Below, one piece after another: positions 26,835 to 35,616 of a stretch of 64,000 nt of DNA. The position numbers and the translations under genes are program-made. Location of the stretch: NCBI GenBank assembly GCA_041675905.1, contig JBAYSX010000002.1, forward strand, positions 124,001 through 188,000, given 5' to 3'. Source of the stretch: Sandaracinobacteroides sp041675905. Its GTDB lineage: Bacteria; Pseudomonadota; Alphaproteobacteria; Sphingomonadales; Sphingomonadaceae. The notes beneath the pieces were generated by a model. It was not told the origin of the DNA, did no database searches, and saw only the letters and a program-made list of their open reading frames with translations. Numbering within the stretch: the first letter of the stretch is position 1; each line of letters begins with the position of its first letter.

Positions 26835-29800
26835 ATGCATCGTTTTTTCGCCTATAACCCGGTTTTCGGCTGGGTCATCTCGCTGTTTATCGCGCTGTTC
26901 GGGCTGATCTCTTTGATATCGCTGCCCATCGAACAGTATCCGGATGTGGCGCCTCCCTCGCTGACGCTGTTCGTCAACTATCCGGGCGCAGATGCCGCAA
27001 CGCTCGATCGCAACGTTACCGCCATCATCGAAAAGGAGATGAACGCGGTCGAACATTTCCTGTACATGGCGTCCACCAGCCGCGCCAACGGAACGGCCAC
27101 GATCACGGTGACGTTCACACCCGGAACGGATCTCGATATCGCCCGCACGCAGGTGCAGGACCGTCTCGCCCGGGTCGAACCGCGCCTGCCGTCGGAAGTG
27201 CGGCAAATCGGTGTCACGGTGACAAAATCCTCATCCAGCTTCCTGATGATCATCGGTCTGACGTCGAAGGGAGGCGACACGACACCTGCGGCACTGGGCA
27301 ACTATGCCAGCACCCGGGTGATGGATGAATTGCGCCGTATCGACGGGGTCGGGGACATCCGGTTGCTGGGATCCTCCTATGCCATGCGCATCTGGCTGGA
27401 TCCGGAGAAACTGGCGGGTTACCGGTTGACCGCCACCGAAGCCCTGAATGCCGTAATGGAACAGAACAGCCAGACGGCGGGCGGCGCGCTCGGCGATCAG
27501 CCGGTGGCGCGCGAAACGGAATTTACCGCCAGTATTATCACGCAAAACCGCTTTTCCACTGCATCCCAGTTTCGCGACATCATTGTTCGCGCCAATCCGG
27601 ATGGTTCCACCATTCGCCTGGGCGATGTTGCCCGGGTAGAGTTGGGGCAAGAGACGTATAATTTCTACGCGACCAGGTCGGGTCAGGAGGTCGCGGGTAT
27701 CGCCATCGAACTCGCCAGCGGGGCCAATGCCCTGGCTACCGCCGACGCCGTGCAGCAGCGCATGGCCGAACTGGCGCAGAGCTTTCCTGCGGACATTCAA
27801 TGGGATGTTATCTTCGACACCACGCCCTTCATCGATGCGTCCGTGGAAAACGTCATCTACACGCTGGTCGAAGCGATGCTGCTTGTCTTCCTTGTGATGT
27901 TCCTGTTTCTGCAAGACTGGCGCGCCACACTGATTCCGGCCATTGTTGTGCCGATCGCCCTCGGCGGCGCGTGCATCGGGCTTGCACTGGCGGGTTTCTC
28001 CATCAACACGCTGTCCCTGTTCGGGATGGTGGTCGCCATCGGTATCCTGGTGGATGACGCCATCGTCGTGGTGGAAAACGTCGAACGCATCATGCGGGAG
28101 GAAGGGCTGAATGCCCGACGTGCCACTGTGAAGGCGATGAGCCAGATTACCGGGGCTGTCGTCGGCATGACGCTGGTGCTGGTCTCGGTCTATATCCCGA
28201 TGGCTTTCTTCCCCGGTTCGACCGGCGGCATCTACCGGCAATTCTCCATCACACTGGCCGTTTCCATTTTCTTCTCGGCCGTGCTGGCGCTGACGCTGAC
28301 ACCGTCGCTGTGCGCCTCCTTGCTCCGCACACACGATCCTGCTGACGCAGACAAGCCGATCCCGTCCGGCATCCGGGGCTGGCTTCCGCGCTTTTTCCGG
28401 TGGTTCAACCACAGGTTCGAACGGTCGACGACCGTTTATACCAGTGCCGTGGGCGGAATGATCAAACGGCCCCTGCGCTGGCTTGCCGTGTTTGTGGCCG
28501 TGACCGCCGTCACCGTTCTGCTGTTTACCCGCCTGCCCGGCGGCTTCCTGCCAACCGAAGACCAGGGCGTTTTGTTCGTCTCCTATACGGCGCCACCCGG
28601 CTCGACGATGCAACGCACCTCGGAAACGGTGGAAAAGGTCGAAGCCTTCCTGGAACAGCAGCCCCAGGTCAGCGGTGTGTCTACTGTTCGCGGCTTCAGC
28701 TTTTTCGGACAGGGGCAATCCGCCGCCATGTCGTTCGTGAACCTCAAACCATGGGACGAACGGCCCGGCGCGGAAAACAGTTCGGATGCGCTGGTGCAGC
28801 GTACGAATGCCTATTTGCAGTCGGTCCCCGGCGCGGTGGTCTTCGCGCTGGCGCCGCCACCGATCCCGGCCCTTGGCAATGCCACCGGTTTCACGATGAA
28901 AGTGCAGGATCGTACCGGTGGTGATCCGGCGATACTGCAGGGCTATACCAATGAGATCATCGCGCGGGCGCAGCAAAACAGAACTTTGACAGGCCTTCGC
29001 ATCGAAGGCCTGCCGCCCGCCCCGCAACTGTTTGTCGAGATCGATCGCATCCGTGCCAGGGCGCAGGGGCTGGCGATTGCGGATGTCAATCATACGCTTT
29101 CGATCATGTTCGGCTCGCTCTACGCGAATGACTTTGTATATGAAGGCAATGTGTTGCGCGTCTATTTGCAGGCCGAGGCGGAGCAGCGTATGCATCCCGA
29201 CGATGTGCTGGCCCTGCGCGTGCGCAACGAGCAGGGCGAGATGGTGCCCTTCTCGTCATTCACCACCGTGCGCTGGCAATCGGGACCGCAGCAACTCGAA
29301 CGCTATAACGGCTACCCGGCCATGACCGTTTCCGGCATGGCGACGCCAGGCGAATCCTCCGGAACGGCGCTGACCGAAATGGAAAAAATCGCCGATAGTG
29401 TCTTGCCACAGGGCTACACCTTCGAATGGACGGGCACCGCCTTCGAGGAGAAACAGGCGGGTGGCCAGGTCGGGCTGCTGCTGGGCCTGTCGATGCTGGT
29501 CGTGTTCCTGCTGCTGGCGGCGCTGTATGAAAGCTGGGCGATCCCGGTATCGGTGCTGCTCGTCGTGCCGTTCGGGATTTTGGGTGCCGTTGTCTTCACG
29601 ATGCTGCGCGGATTTTCGGCGGACGTGTATTTCAATGTCGGGCTGATCACCGTTATCGGGCTTGCCGCGAAAAACGCTATTCTGATCGTCGAATTTGCCG
29701 TCGACCAGGAAAAGGAAAAGCCTTTGTGGGAAGCGACCGTCGAAGCGGCGCGCCTGCGTTTGCGCCCGATCATCATGACCAGTCTCGCCTTTATCTCCGG

Positions 29801-30038
29801 GATGCTCCCTCTGGTGTTCTCCACCGGCGCAGGCGCCGCCAGCCGCAAGGCGGTAGGCACCGGCGTCGCCGGGGGTATGCTGGTGGCGACGGTTGTCGGG
29901 ATTCTCTTTATCCCGGTTTTCTACGTCGCTGCGCGCAGATGGCTGGCCAGAGACAATAATTATGCAGCCGAAGACGCAGCCGAGGAAGCTGCGGAAGCGG
30001 CAGCCGCAGCAAGAAAGGCCGAAACCCATGCCGGTTAA
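26835..30038 (+). CDS. Efflux RND transporter permease (AcrB/MexB type, HAE1)
   Basis: A 1067-residue trimeric inner-membrane pump driven by proton import. The N-terminus (MHRFFAYNPVFGWVISLFIALFG, first helix) and LPIEQYPDVAPPSLT are typical of the hydrophobe/amphiphile class. Helix 4 contains GILVDDAIVVVENVER with the paired Asp of the proton relay. Two large periplasmic loops follow helices 1 and 7. It lies 15 bases after the adaptor gene and overlaps the channel gene by 11 bases. Substrates cannot be read from sequence. Confidence 0.96.
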   Translation: MHRFFAYNPVFGWVISLFIALFGLISLISLPIEQYPDVAPPSLTLFVNYPGADAATLDRNVTAIIEKEMNAVEHFLYMASTSRANGTATITVTFTPGTDLDIARTQVQDRLARVEPRLPSEVRQIGVTVTKSSSSFLMIIGLTSKGGDTTPAALGNYASTRVMDELRRIDGVGDIRLLGSSYAMRIWLDPEKLAGYRLTATEALNAVMEQNSQTAGGALGDQPVARETEFTASIITQNRFSTASQFRDIIVRANPDGSTIRLGDVARVELGQETYNFYATRSGQEVAGIAIELASGANALATADAVQQRMAELAQSFPADIQWDVIFDTTPFIDASVENVIYTLVEAMLLVFLVMFLFLQDWRATLIPAIVVPIALGGACIGLALAGFSINTLSLFGMVVAIGILVDDAIVVVENVERIMREEGLNARRATVKAMSQITGAVVGMTLVLVSVYIPMAFFPGSTGGIYRQFSITLAVSIFFSAVLALTLTPSLCASLLRTHDPADADKPIPSGIRGWLPRFFRWFNHRFERSTTVYTSAVGGMIKRPLRWLAVFVAVTAVTVLLFTRLPGGFLPTEDQGVLFVSYTAPPGSTMQRTSETVEKVEAFLEQQPQVSGVSTVRGFSFFGQGQSAAMSFVNLKPWDERPGAENSSDALVQRTNAYLQSVPGAVVFALAPPPIPALGNATGFTMKVQDRTGGDPAILQGYTNEIIARAQQNRTLTGLRIEGLPPAPQLFVEIDRIRARAQGLAIADVNHTLSIMFGSLYANDFVYEGNVLRVYLQAEAEQRMHPDDVLALRVRNEQGEMVPFSSFTTVRWQSGPQQLERYNGYPAMTVSGMATPGESSGTALTEMEKIADSVLPQGYTFEWTGTAFEEKQAGGQVGLLLGLSMLVVFLLLAALYESWAIPVSVLLVVPFGILGAVVFTMLRGFSADVYFNVGLITVIGLAAKNAILIVEFAVDQEKEKPLWEATVEAARLRLRPIIMTSLAFISGMLPLVFSTGAGAASRKAVGTGVAGGMLVATVVGILFIPVFYVAARRWLARDNNYAAEDAAEEAAEAAAAARKAETHAG

Positions 30039-31434
30039 GGCAATCATTCCCGCCGGTATCGCGCTGTTGCTGGCCGGCTGTTCGATGGCGCCGCGCTATG
30101 AGCAACCGGTGGCGCCGGTCGCGCCGGAGTTCCCCGCCGTGTCAGACGCGACGGAAGGACGGCTGGCGACCGAAATCGGCTGGCGCGAATATTTCGCCGA
30201 TCCGCGGCTGCAGGCCTATCTGGCGGCGGCGCTGGAGAATAATCGCGATCTCGCCATATCCACTGCCCGCATCGCCCAGGCCCGCGCGCAATATCGCATC
30301 GCCGAAAGCGACCGGCTGCCGTCCGTTGGTGCTACCGGCGGCGCGACACTGGCCGATGGCAATGACAGCGCCAGGATGCTGGTATCGGACAGTTTCGATA
30401 TCGGCGTCGCCGTCCCCGCCTTCGAACTGGATTTCTGGGGACGCGTCCGCAACCTGTCCGATGCGGCCCGTGGCCGTTATCTGGCGACGGTAGAGGCCGA
30501 GCGCGCCTTCCGCCTGTCCTTGATCGCCGATGTCGCCTCTACCTGGTACACGATCCGCTCCGCCGAAGAACGGATCGAACTGGCCCGGCGCTCGGTCGCA
30601 ACCCGGCGCGAGGGCTTGCGTATCGCCCGGCTGCGGCTCGATTCCGGCGTCACCTCCACTATCGATCATGATCAGGCGGAATTGCTGGTGACGCAGGCCG
30701 AAACGGAACTGGCCGATCTGGAACGGATTGCCGGCCAGGCGCAAAATTTGCTGATGGTATTGATCGGCGGACCATTGGAAGGCCCGCTGCCGGAAAGCCT
30801 GCCACTCTATCAGCAGACGCAAATGCGCAGTATAAACCCGGGCCTGCCGTCCACCGTGCTGGCCAGTCGCCCGGACATTATCGCCGCGGAATATAATCTG
30901 CGCGCCGCCAATGCCGATATCGGCGCCGCCCGCGCGGCGTTTTTTCCCAATATTTCCCTGACCGGAAATCTTGGCTTCCTGTCCACCGATCTCGACGACC
31001 TGCTGAAAAGCGATGCGTTACAATGGTCGGGCGGCGGTTTCCTTAACCTGCCGATTTTCGATTTCGGGCGGCGGTCCGCCAATCTGCGTTTCACCAAGGC
31101 GCAGCGGGATGAAATGGTCGCCACCTATCAGCTGGCGGTGCAACAGGCTTTCCGCGAAGTCGCCGACGGCCTGGTGGGCCGGCAGCGGTACGCCGAGCAG
31201 ATTGCAGCGCAAACCACGGCCGTAGAGGCGCAGCGTCGCCTCGCCCGCGCGGCACGGCTGCGCTATGACAATGGCATCTCCATCTATCTGGAAGTGCTCG
31301 ATGCGGAGCGCAATCTGTTCGCCGCCGAACAGCAATTGCTGGCCCTGCACGCCGCCGATCTGCAAAACAGCGTGTCCTTGTACGTGGCGCTGGGTGGCGG
31401 GCTGAACGAAACCGCGCCGCCACCAGGGTCCTGA
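30028..31434 (+). CDS. Outer-membrane efflux lipoprotein (NodT/OprM type)
   Basis: A 468-residue TolC-like channel. The signal peptide ends in lipobox LAGC (Cys18), followed by SMAPRYEQP, typical of NodT-family lipoproteins. Two outer-membrane-efflux-protein repeats (about 60-240 and 270-460) each contribute helices and strands; LASRPDIIAAEYNLRAANA near 290 is characteristic. The ATG at 30028 lies inside the permease gene (11-base overlap). It ends 2 bases before the convergent atp12 gene, so there is no room for a terminator between them. Confidence 0.94.
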   Translation: MPVKAIIPAGIALLLAGCSMAPRYEQPVAPVAPEFPAVSDATEGRLATEIGWREYFADPRLQAYLAAALENNRDLAISTARIAQARAQYRIAESDRLPSVGATGGATLADGNDSARMLVSDSFDIGVAVPAFELDFWGRVRNLSDAARGRYLATVEAERAFRLSLIADVASTWYTIRSAEERIELARRSVATRREGLRIARLRLDSGVTSTIDHDQAELLVTQAETELADLERIAGQAQNLLMVLIGGPLEGPLPESLPLYQQTQMRSINPGLPSTVLASRPDIIAAEYNLRAANADIGAARAAFFPNISLTGNLGFLSTDLDDLLKSDALQWSGGGFLNLPIFDFGRRSANLRFTKAQRDEMVATYQLAVQQAFREVADGLVGRQRYAEQIAAQTTAVEAQRRLARAARLRYDNGISIYLEVLDAERNLFAAEQQLLALHAADLQNSVSLYVALGGGLNETAPPPGS

Positions 31435-31436
31435 AG

Positions 31437-32126
31437 TCAGAGCAGCCGGAGAAAGGCGATCGCATCACGATACTGCCGCGCCCGGGCGTCGCGCGCGGCT
31501 GCGGCCTCGGCGTCCATACCCCATTGCTCGGCCTGCCACAATTCATCGACCATGCCCGCCGCCAGCGCCGCTTCGCTATCCAGCAGATTTTCGACGACGG
31601 CCAGCGCCAGAATTGCCGAGCCGGTGATTGTCACCAGCGGTTGCATCGGGGCCAATCGCCATGGCGATTGGCCGGCAAAGGCCGCCCGGATACGCGCGAG
31701 GGTTTCGGCCGGTTGCGCCACCCAACTGATGCCAGCGGTGCGGTGAAACTGCACATCGAAGCGGCGTTCGATAGTGGCAAGCGGCAAATCCCACGCTTCG
31801 GCCTGACGCGCGACCAACCCCTGCGGATGTTCGGCGCGATAGCAGACCAGATCAGATTCGGCATGGATGGCCAGATTTCCGGCAAATGCCGCCGGGTCGG
31901 GCAGCACATGGTCGATGGTGGCGTTGGCGAGACCGGTGAGCGGCATGTCACCGGCGCGAATTTCGTGCTCCACCGCCGCCCATTCGCCAGCGATGGCGGT
32001 GGCGAGCTGTTCGTTCGGCACAATCAGTGGCAGACGCGCCGGCGTCCGCACCAGTCTCCCGTCGAGCGCGACTTGCCAGCCGGCATCCACCGGTGCGACC
32101 GTCACCTCTTTCCAGAAGCGCCGCAT
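31437..32126 (-). CDS. ATP12 family F1-ATPase assembly chaperone
   Basis: A 229-residue protein of the ATP12 family, which in mitochondria binds F1 alpha subunit during assembly. It is found in many alphaproteobacteria, where the role is inferred. It opens MRRFWKEVTVAP---GWQVALDGRLVRTPAR, the family N-terminal signature. The start at 32126 has a GAGGAA site and overlaps the stop of the small membrane-protein gene (TGATG). It is the last gene of the crcB-rluC-HAD operon. Confidence 0.92.
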   Translation of the reverse strand: MRRFWKEVTVAPVDAGWQVALDGRLVRTPARLPLIVPNEQLATAIAGEWAAVEHEIRAGDMPLTGLANATIDHVLPDPAAFAGNLAIHAESDLVCYRAEHPQGLVARQAEAWDLPLATIERRFDVQFHRTAGISWVAQPAETLARIRAAFAGQSPWRLAPMQPLVTITGSAILALAVVENLLDSEAALAAGMVDELWQAEQWGMDAEAAAARDARARQYRDAIAFLRLL

Positions 32127-32353
32127 CAAGGTTCCTCGCGCCACCGGCGCAGCAGCCATTTGGGCAGGAACAGAACCGACCAGACCGCCACGACCATCAG
32201 CACGAAACCGATGATACGGGAAGCATCCGGCCCTGCCGCCTGACTCGCCGTCAGCCATACACCAATCGCTGCCAGCAATACGCCGCCCAGCCGCGCCAGG
32301 GACAGCCACCACAGGCGCGCCGAATCCAGTTCGTCTTCCGATTTATGCGCCAT
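32126..32353 (-). CDS. Small two-helix membrane protein, unknown
   Basis: A 75-residue protein with an acidic N-terminus (MAHKSEDELDSARLWWL), two hydrophobic helices (about residues 18-36 and 44-64) and a basic tail ending LLRRWREEP. Not recognised as a named family. The ATG at 32353 has AGAGG upstream and lies within the HAD gene (11-base overlap); the stop overlaps the atp12 start. The tight packing on both sides supports a real gene. Confidence 0.75.
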   Translation of the reverse strand: MAHKSEDELDSARLWWLSLARLGGVLLAAIGVWLTASQAAGPDASRIIGFVLMVVAVWSVLFLPKWLLRRWREEP

Positions 32354-33008
32354 GCAATAACCTCTCCAGATGCCCGGCGTCCAATGCCACGCCAGCCGCT
32401 CCCGCCGCCAGCAATTCCTCCCCGTCATGATAACCCCAGGATACGCCGAGCGCCCGTACGCCCGCCGCAGTCCCCATATGGATATCGAAATGTGTGTCGC
32501 CGATCATCACCGCATCCGCCGCTTTCACACCCGCATCGGCCATCGCCGTCAACAGCATCGACGGATGAGGTTTCGACGGATGACGATCCGCCGTTTGCAG
32601 GCTGATGAAATGATCGGTGATACCATGATGGCCGAGGGCTATCTGCAGCCCGCGGTCGCTTTTGCCCGTCGCCACCGCCAGCAGCCAGCCAGCGGTGGAC
32701 AACCGGGAGAGCAGTGCGCCGATGCCGTCAAACATCGGCTCATGATCGAGCTCGCCATCCCGGCGCATCCGCTGGAAAGCGCGCTTGTAACAGTCCGCCA
32801 GACGGTGATGCAGATCCTCGTCCGCATCTGGCAGCAGCGCCGCCATCGCCTGCGGCAGGGAAAGGCCAACGATGCGGCGCACGGCGCGTGCATCCGGCGG
32901 TGACATACCCTCGCTGGCGAAACATTCGACCATCGCCCGCACAATATTGGCCTGGCTGTCCAGCAAGGTGCCGTCACAATCGAACACGGCCAGCCGCAGC
33001 GCCGTCAT
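32343..33008 (-). CDS. HAD-superfamily hydrolase, phosphoglycolate phosphatase-like
   Basis: A 221-residue HAD-IA enzyme. Motif I FDCDGTLLDSQ carries the nucleophile Asp9 and Asp11; motif II VATGKSDRG lies near residue 115, and motif III/IV K...VMIGDTHFDIHMG near 168. The helical cap sits between motifs I and II. Gph-like enzymes hydrolyse 2-phosphoglycolate or other phosphate esters. Its ATG shares one base with the rluC stop (TGATG), showing translational coupling. Confidence 0.92.
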   Translation of the reverse strand: MTALRLAVFDCDGTLLDSQANIVRAMVECFASEGMSPPDARAVRRIVGLSLPQAMAALLPDADEDLHHRLADCYKRAFQRMRRDGELDHEPMFDGIGALLSRLSTAGWLLAVATGKSDRGLQIALGHHGITDHFISLQTADRHPSKPHPSMLLTAMADAGVKAADAVMIGDTHFDIHMGTAAGVRALGVSWGYHDGEELLAAGAAGVALDAGHLERLLHGA

Positions 33009-34072
33009 CAGCTTTTCGCCCGCGTCCGCCGCTCCCCGCGCCGGTTGCCGCTGGTGGCCGACGAATAACGCCGGCGTTTGGGTTTTTCGGGCGCGGGCGG
33101 CGGCGCGTCCGGCACCTCGGCCATCGCCATATCGAAGCCCAGCATCGTCAGGCTGTCGGTGAAATGCGCGGGCGGTTCGGCGCGAACGTCGAGCGTGCCG
33201 CCACCGGGCAAGGCGATGACCAGACGGCGCGCGTGCAAATGCATCTTGCGCGAGATCCCCCCGGTCAGAAAACTCTCCGCCCCGCCATATTTGCCATCGC
33301 CGACGATTGGCGTGTCGGTAGCCGCCGCATGCACGCGTAACTGGTGGGTCCGTCCGGTCAGTGGCTGCATTTCGACGAATGCGGCGCGATTGCCGGCGCG
33401 GTCGATCACCCGGAATCGCGATTTCGCCATCTGGCCCGCCTCCTCGTCGACATGCATTTTCTCGCCGCCGCTGCCCGGCTGCTTGGCAATGGGGAGGTCA
33501 ATCAGCGCATCATCCAGACGGGGGATCCCGGCGGTGATCGCCCAATAGATTTTGCGCGTGTCGCGCGTGGCGAAACATTTGCCGAAATATGCCGCTGCCC
33601 GTGCGGTGCGCGCCAGCAACAAGACGCCGCTGGTGTCCTTATCGAGCCGATGCACCAGTTTCGGGCGCGACTCGGCCTCGAATTGCAGCGCATCCAGCAG
33701 ACCATCGACATGTTCATGCGTACCGGTGCCGCCCTGGGTGGCGAGACCGGGCGGCTTGTTGATGACCAGCGCGTGGGGGTCCTTGTGGATGACAAGCGAT
33801 TGCGCGAACGCGATTTCTTCCGGCGACAGCGGCTTTCGTTCCCGCACCGGTTTGGCGGCCAGTACGGCGGGGGCTTCCGCCGGCGGCACGCGCAATGTCT
33901 GACCCCCGAGAATCCGGTCCCCCGGAGCCACGCGCGCGCCATCCAGACGGATCTGACCCGTGCGCGCCCAGCGCGACACCTGGTTGAACGTAACGCCCGG
34001 CAGATGGCGGCGGAACCAGCGGTCCAGCCGGATGCCATCGTCATCTTCGGCAATGCGGAATTCGCGGCTCAT
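33008..34072 (-). CDS. RluC/RluD family 23S rRNA pseudouridine synthase
   Basis: A 354-residue enzyme with an N-terminal S4 RNA-binding domain (about residues 15-75, DGIRLDRWFRRHLPGVTFNQVSRWARTG contains its start) and a RluA-type catalytic domain. The catalytic Asp is in the HRLDKDTSGVLLLAR motif near residue 145. A basic, proline-rich C-terminal tail follows. RluC modifies U955/2504/2580 in E. coli; subfamily assignment here is by overall likeness. It overlaps crcB by 4 bases and HAD by 1. Confidence 0.94.
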   Translation of the reverse strand: MSREFRIAEDDDGIRLDRWFRRHLPGVTFNQVSRWARTGQIRLDGARVAPGDRILGGQTLRVPPAEAPAVLAAKPVRERKPLSPEEIAFAQSLVIHKDPHALVINKPPGLATQGGTGTHEHVDGLLDALQFEAESRPKLVHRLDKDTSGVLLLARTARAAAYFGKCFATRDTRKIYWAITAGIPRLDDALIDLPIAKQPGSGGEKMHVDEEAGQMAKSRFRVIDRAGNRAAFVEMQPLTGRTHQLRVHAAATDTPIVGDGKYGGAESFLTGGISRKMHLHARRLVIALPGGGTLDVRAEPPAHFTDSLTMLGFDMAMAEVPDAPPPAPEKPKRRRYSSATSGNRRGERRTRAKS

Positions 34073-34440
34073 ACGACGCTCCGTGCCAGCCACAGGCCGG
34101 TAAATGTTGCAGCAAGCGCCAGCAGAACCGACCCGGCCGCATAGAGCAATGCCGTCAGCAGCGCGCCACGGCCCAGCATGACCGCCAGTTCCAGCGAAAA
34201 GGCGGAAAAAGTGGTGAAGCCACCAAGCAGCCCGACGACCAGAAACAGTCGCCATCCCTCGCCGCCGCGCACCGTAAGAGTGCCGGCGATGATGCCGATA
34301 GCCAGGCCGCCCGCGATATTCACGGCGAACGTCCCCCAGGGAAGGGCGGTAAAAGCCAACAGGCGGCTGACGGCGAAACGCAGCAGGCTGCCCGCAGCGC
34401 CGCCCAGCGCCACCAGCAGGCAAGATGTGAAAACAGGCAT
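34069..34440 (-). CDS. crcB: Fluoride efflux channel CrcB/Fluc
   Basis: A 123-residue four-helix membrane protein that exports fluoride as an antiparallel dimer. Signature segments are ALGGAAGSLLRFAVSRLL near the N-terminus, LPWGTFAVNIAGG with the conserved Asn, and LLGGFTTFSAFSLE with the Phe pair and the TTFS motif. An ATG at 34452 is also in frame; the one at 34440 has a GGGA element about 9 bases upstream. No fluoride riboswitch was recognised in front of it. Confidence 0.93.
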   Translation of the reverse strand: MPVFTSCLLVALGGAAGSLLRFAVSRLLAFTALPWGTFAVNIAGGLAIGIIAGTLTVRGGEGWRLFLVVGLLGGFTTFSAFSLELAVMLGRGALLTALLYAAGSVLLALAATFTGLWLARSVV

Positions 34441-34496
34441 TCCATTTCCCATAGCGAGCCGATATCAAATGCACAATTGGCGGCCCGTCCGGGTAT

Positions 34497-34517
34497 TGCT
34501 AATCAAAATCAATTGCA
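34497..34517. promoter_or_regulatory. Fur-box-like imperfect palindrome upstream of iron ABC operon
   Basis: TGCTAATCA-AAA-TCAATTGCA: two 9-base half-sites agreeing at 6 of 9 positions, in a locally AT-rich patch 61 bases before the substrate-binding protein start. Position and sequence suit a Fur-type iron repressor; assignment is inferred. Confidence 0.4.
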
Positions 34518-34578
34518 GGCCGCGGCGCAGCGGGTTATGGCGGACGGCGTGAAGCATAAAGATCAGGAGAAAATCCGC

Positions 34579-35616
34579 ATGTCGTTCCGCATAATTGCCC
34601 TGGCCCTTTCGGGGGCGGCGCTGCTCGCCGGTTGTTCAGGTGGCCAGGACGAGGAGGGCGCGCTTAAGGAAGTGAATCTATATTCGGCACGCCATTATGA
34701 CAGCGACCAGGCGCTATACGAACAATTTACGCAAGAAACCGGCATTCGCGTCAACCGCATCGAGGGCAATGCCGACCAGTTGATCGCCCGCATCCGCAGC
34801 GAGGGGGCGAACAGCCCCGGTGATCTGTTCATCACGGCCGACGCCGGCGCATTATGGCGGGCGCAGCAGGCCGGATTGTTCCAGCCCATCCAGTCCGAAA
34901 CGCTGAACGCCCGCATTCCGGAAAATCTGCGCGAGCCGGACGGCAACTGGTATGGCTATATGCGCCGCGCCCGTGTCGTCGCCTATGACAGCAACAAGGT
35001 AAAGCCGGAAGAAGTCGATACGTATGAAAAGCTTGCCGGGCCGCGCTTCAAGGGCAAGGTGTGCGTGCGCTCGTCCGACAGCGTCTATAACCTGTCCCTC
35101 GTCGGCGCGATGATCGAGGCTGTTGGCGCGGAAAAGGCGGACCGGTGGGTACAGGGTATTGTCGCCAATATGGCGCGTCCACCCCAGGGCGGCGACCGCG
35201 ACCAGATTCGCGCCGTAGGTGCCGGTGTCTGCGAAATCGCTATCACCAACAGCTATTATTATATCCGTTTGGCCAATGGCGACGACGCCAATGATCGCAA
35301 GATCACCGAAACGGTCAAGCTCGCCTTCCCCAGCCTGGATGGCAAGGGCGCGCATGTGAATATTTCCGGCGGCGGCGTCATTGCCAATGCGCCGAATCGC
35401 GAAAATGCGATCCGGTTGCTGGAGTTTTTCGCGTCACCTTCCACGCAAGAATATATCGCCCGGCATAATAATGAATTCCCGGCATCACCCGACGTGCCGC
35501 CGCCGCCGCCGGTCGATGCCTATGCGGATTTCACCGCCCACCCGATGCCTGTCGCCGCTTTCGCCGCGCGCCAGCCCGAAGCCCAATCCCTGATGAGCAA
35601 GGCGGGGTGGCGCTAG
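34579..35616 (+). CDS. Fe(3+) ABC transporter substrate-binding lipoprotein
   Basis: A 345-residue periplasmic iron-binding protein of the FbpA/FutA type. Lipobox LAGC (Cys19) suggests it is membrane-anchored. VNLYSARHYDSD near residue 33 is the family opening, and the adjacent tyrosines Tyr226-228 in TNSYYYIRLAN are the expected ferric-iron ligands. The ATG at 34579 has AGGAG ten bases upstream. It is the first gene of a three-gene importer and overlaps the permease gene by 10 bases. Confidence 0.94.
   Translation: MSFRIIALALSGAALLAGCSGGQDEEGALKEVNLYSARHYDSDQALYEQFTQETGIRVNRIEGNADQLIARIRSEGANSPGDLFITADAGALWRAQQAGLFQPIQSETLNARIPENLREPDGNWYGYMRRARVVAYDSNKVKPEEVDTYEKLAGPRFKGKVCVRSSDSVYNLSLVGAMIEAVGAEKADRWVQGIVANMARPPQGGDRDQIRAVGAGVCEIAITNSYYYIRLANGDDANDRKITETVKLAFPSLDGKGAHVNISGGGVIANAPNRENAIRLLEFFASPSTQEYIARHNNEFPASPDVPPPPPVDAYADFTAHPMPVAAFAARQPEAQSLMSKAGWR

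Noticed and set aside
27231..29195. A 654-codon open frame on the minus strand opposite the RND permease
   Set aside because: It lies fully antisense to a well-conserved permease, is rich in His, Arg, Gln and Asp with no recognisable domain, and is what high-GC codon bias creates on the opposite strand.
34441..34578. Fluoride riboswitch for crcB
   Set aside because: The short region before crcB shows no recognisable riboswitch pseudoknot core, and crcB is the first gene of an operon with other functions.
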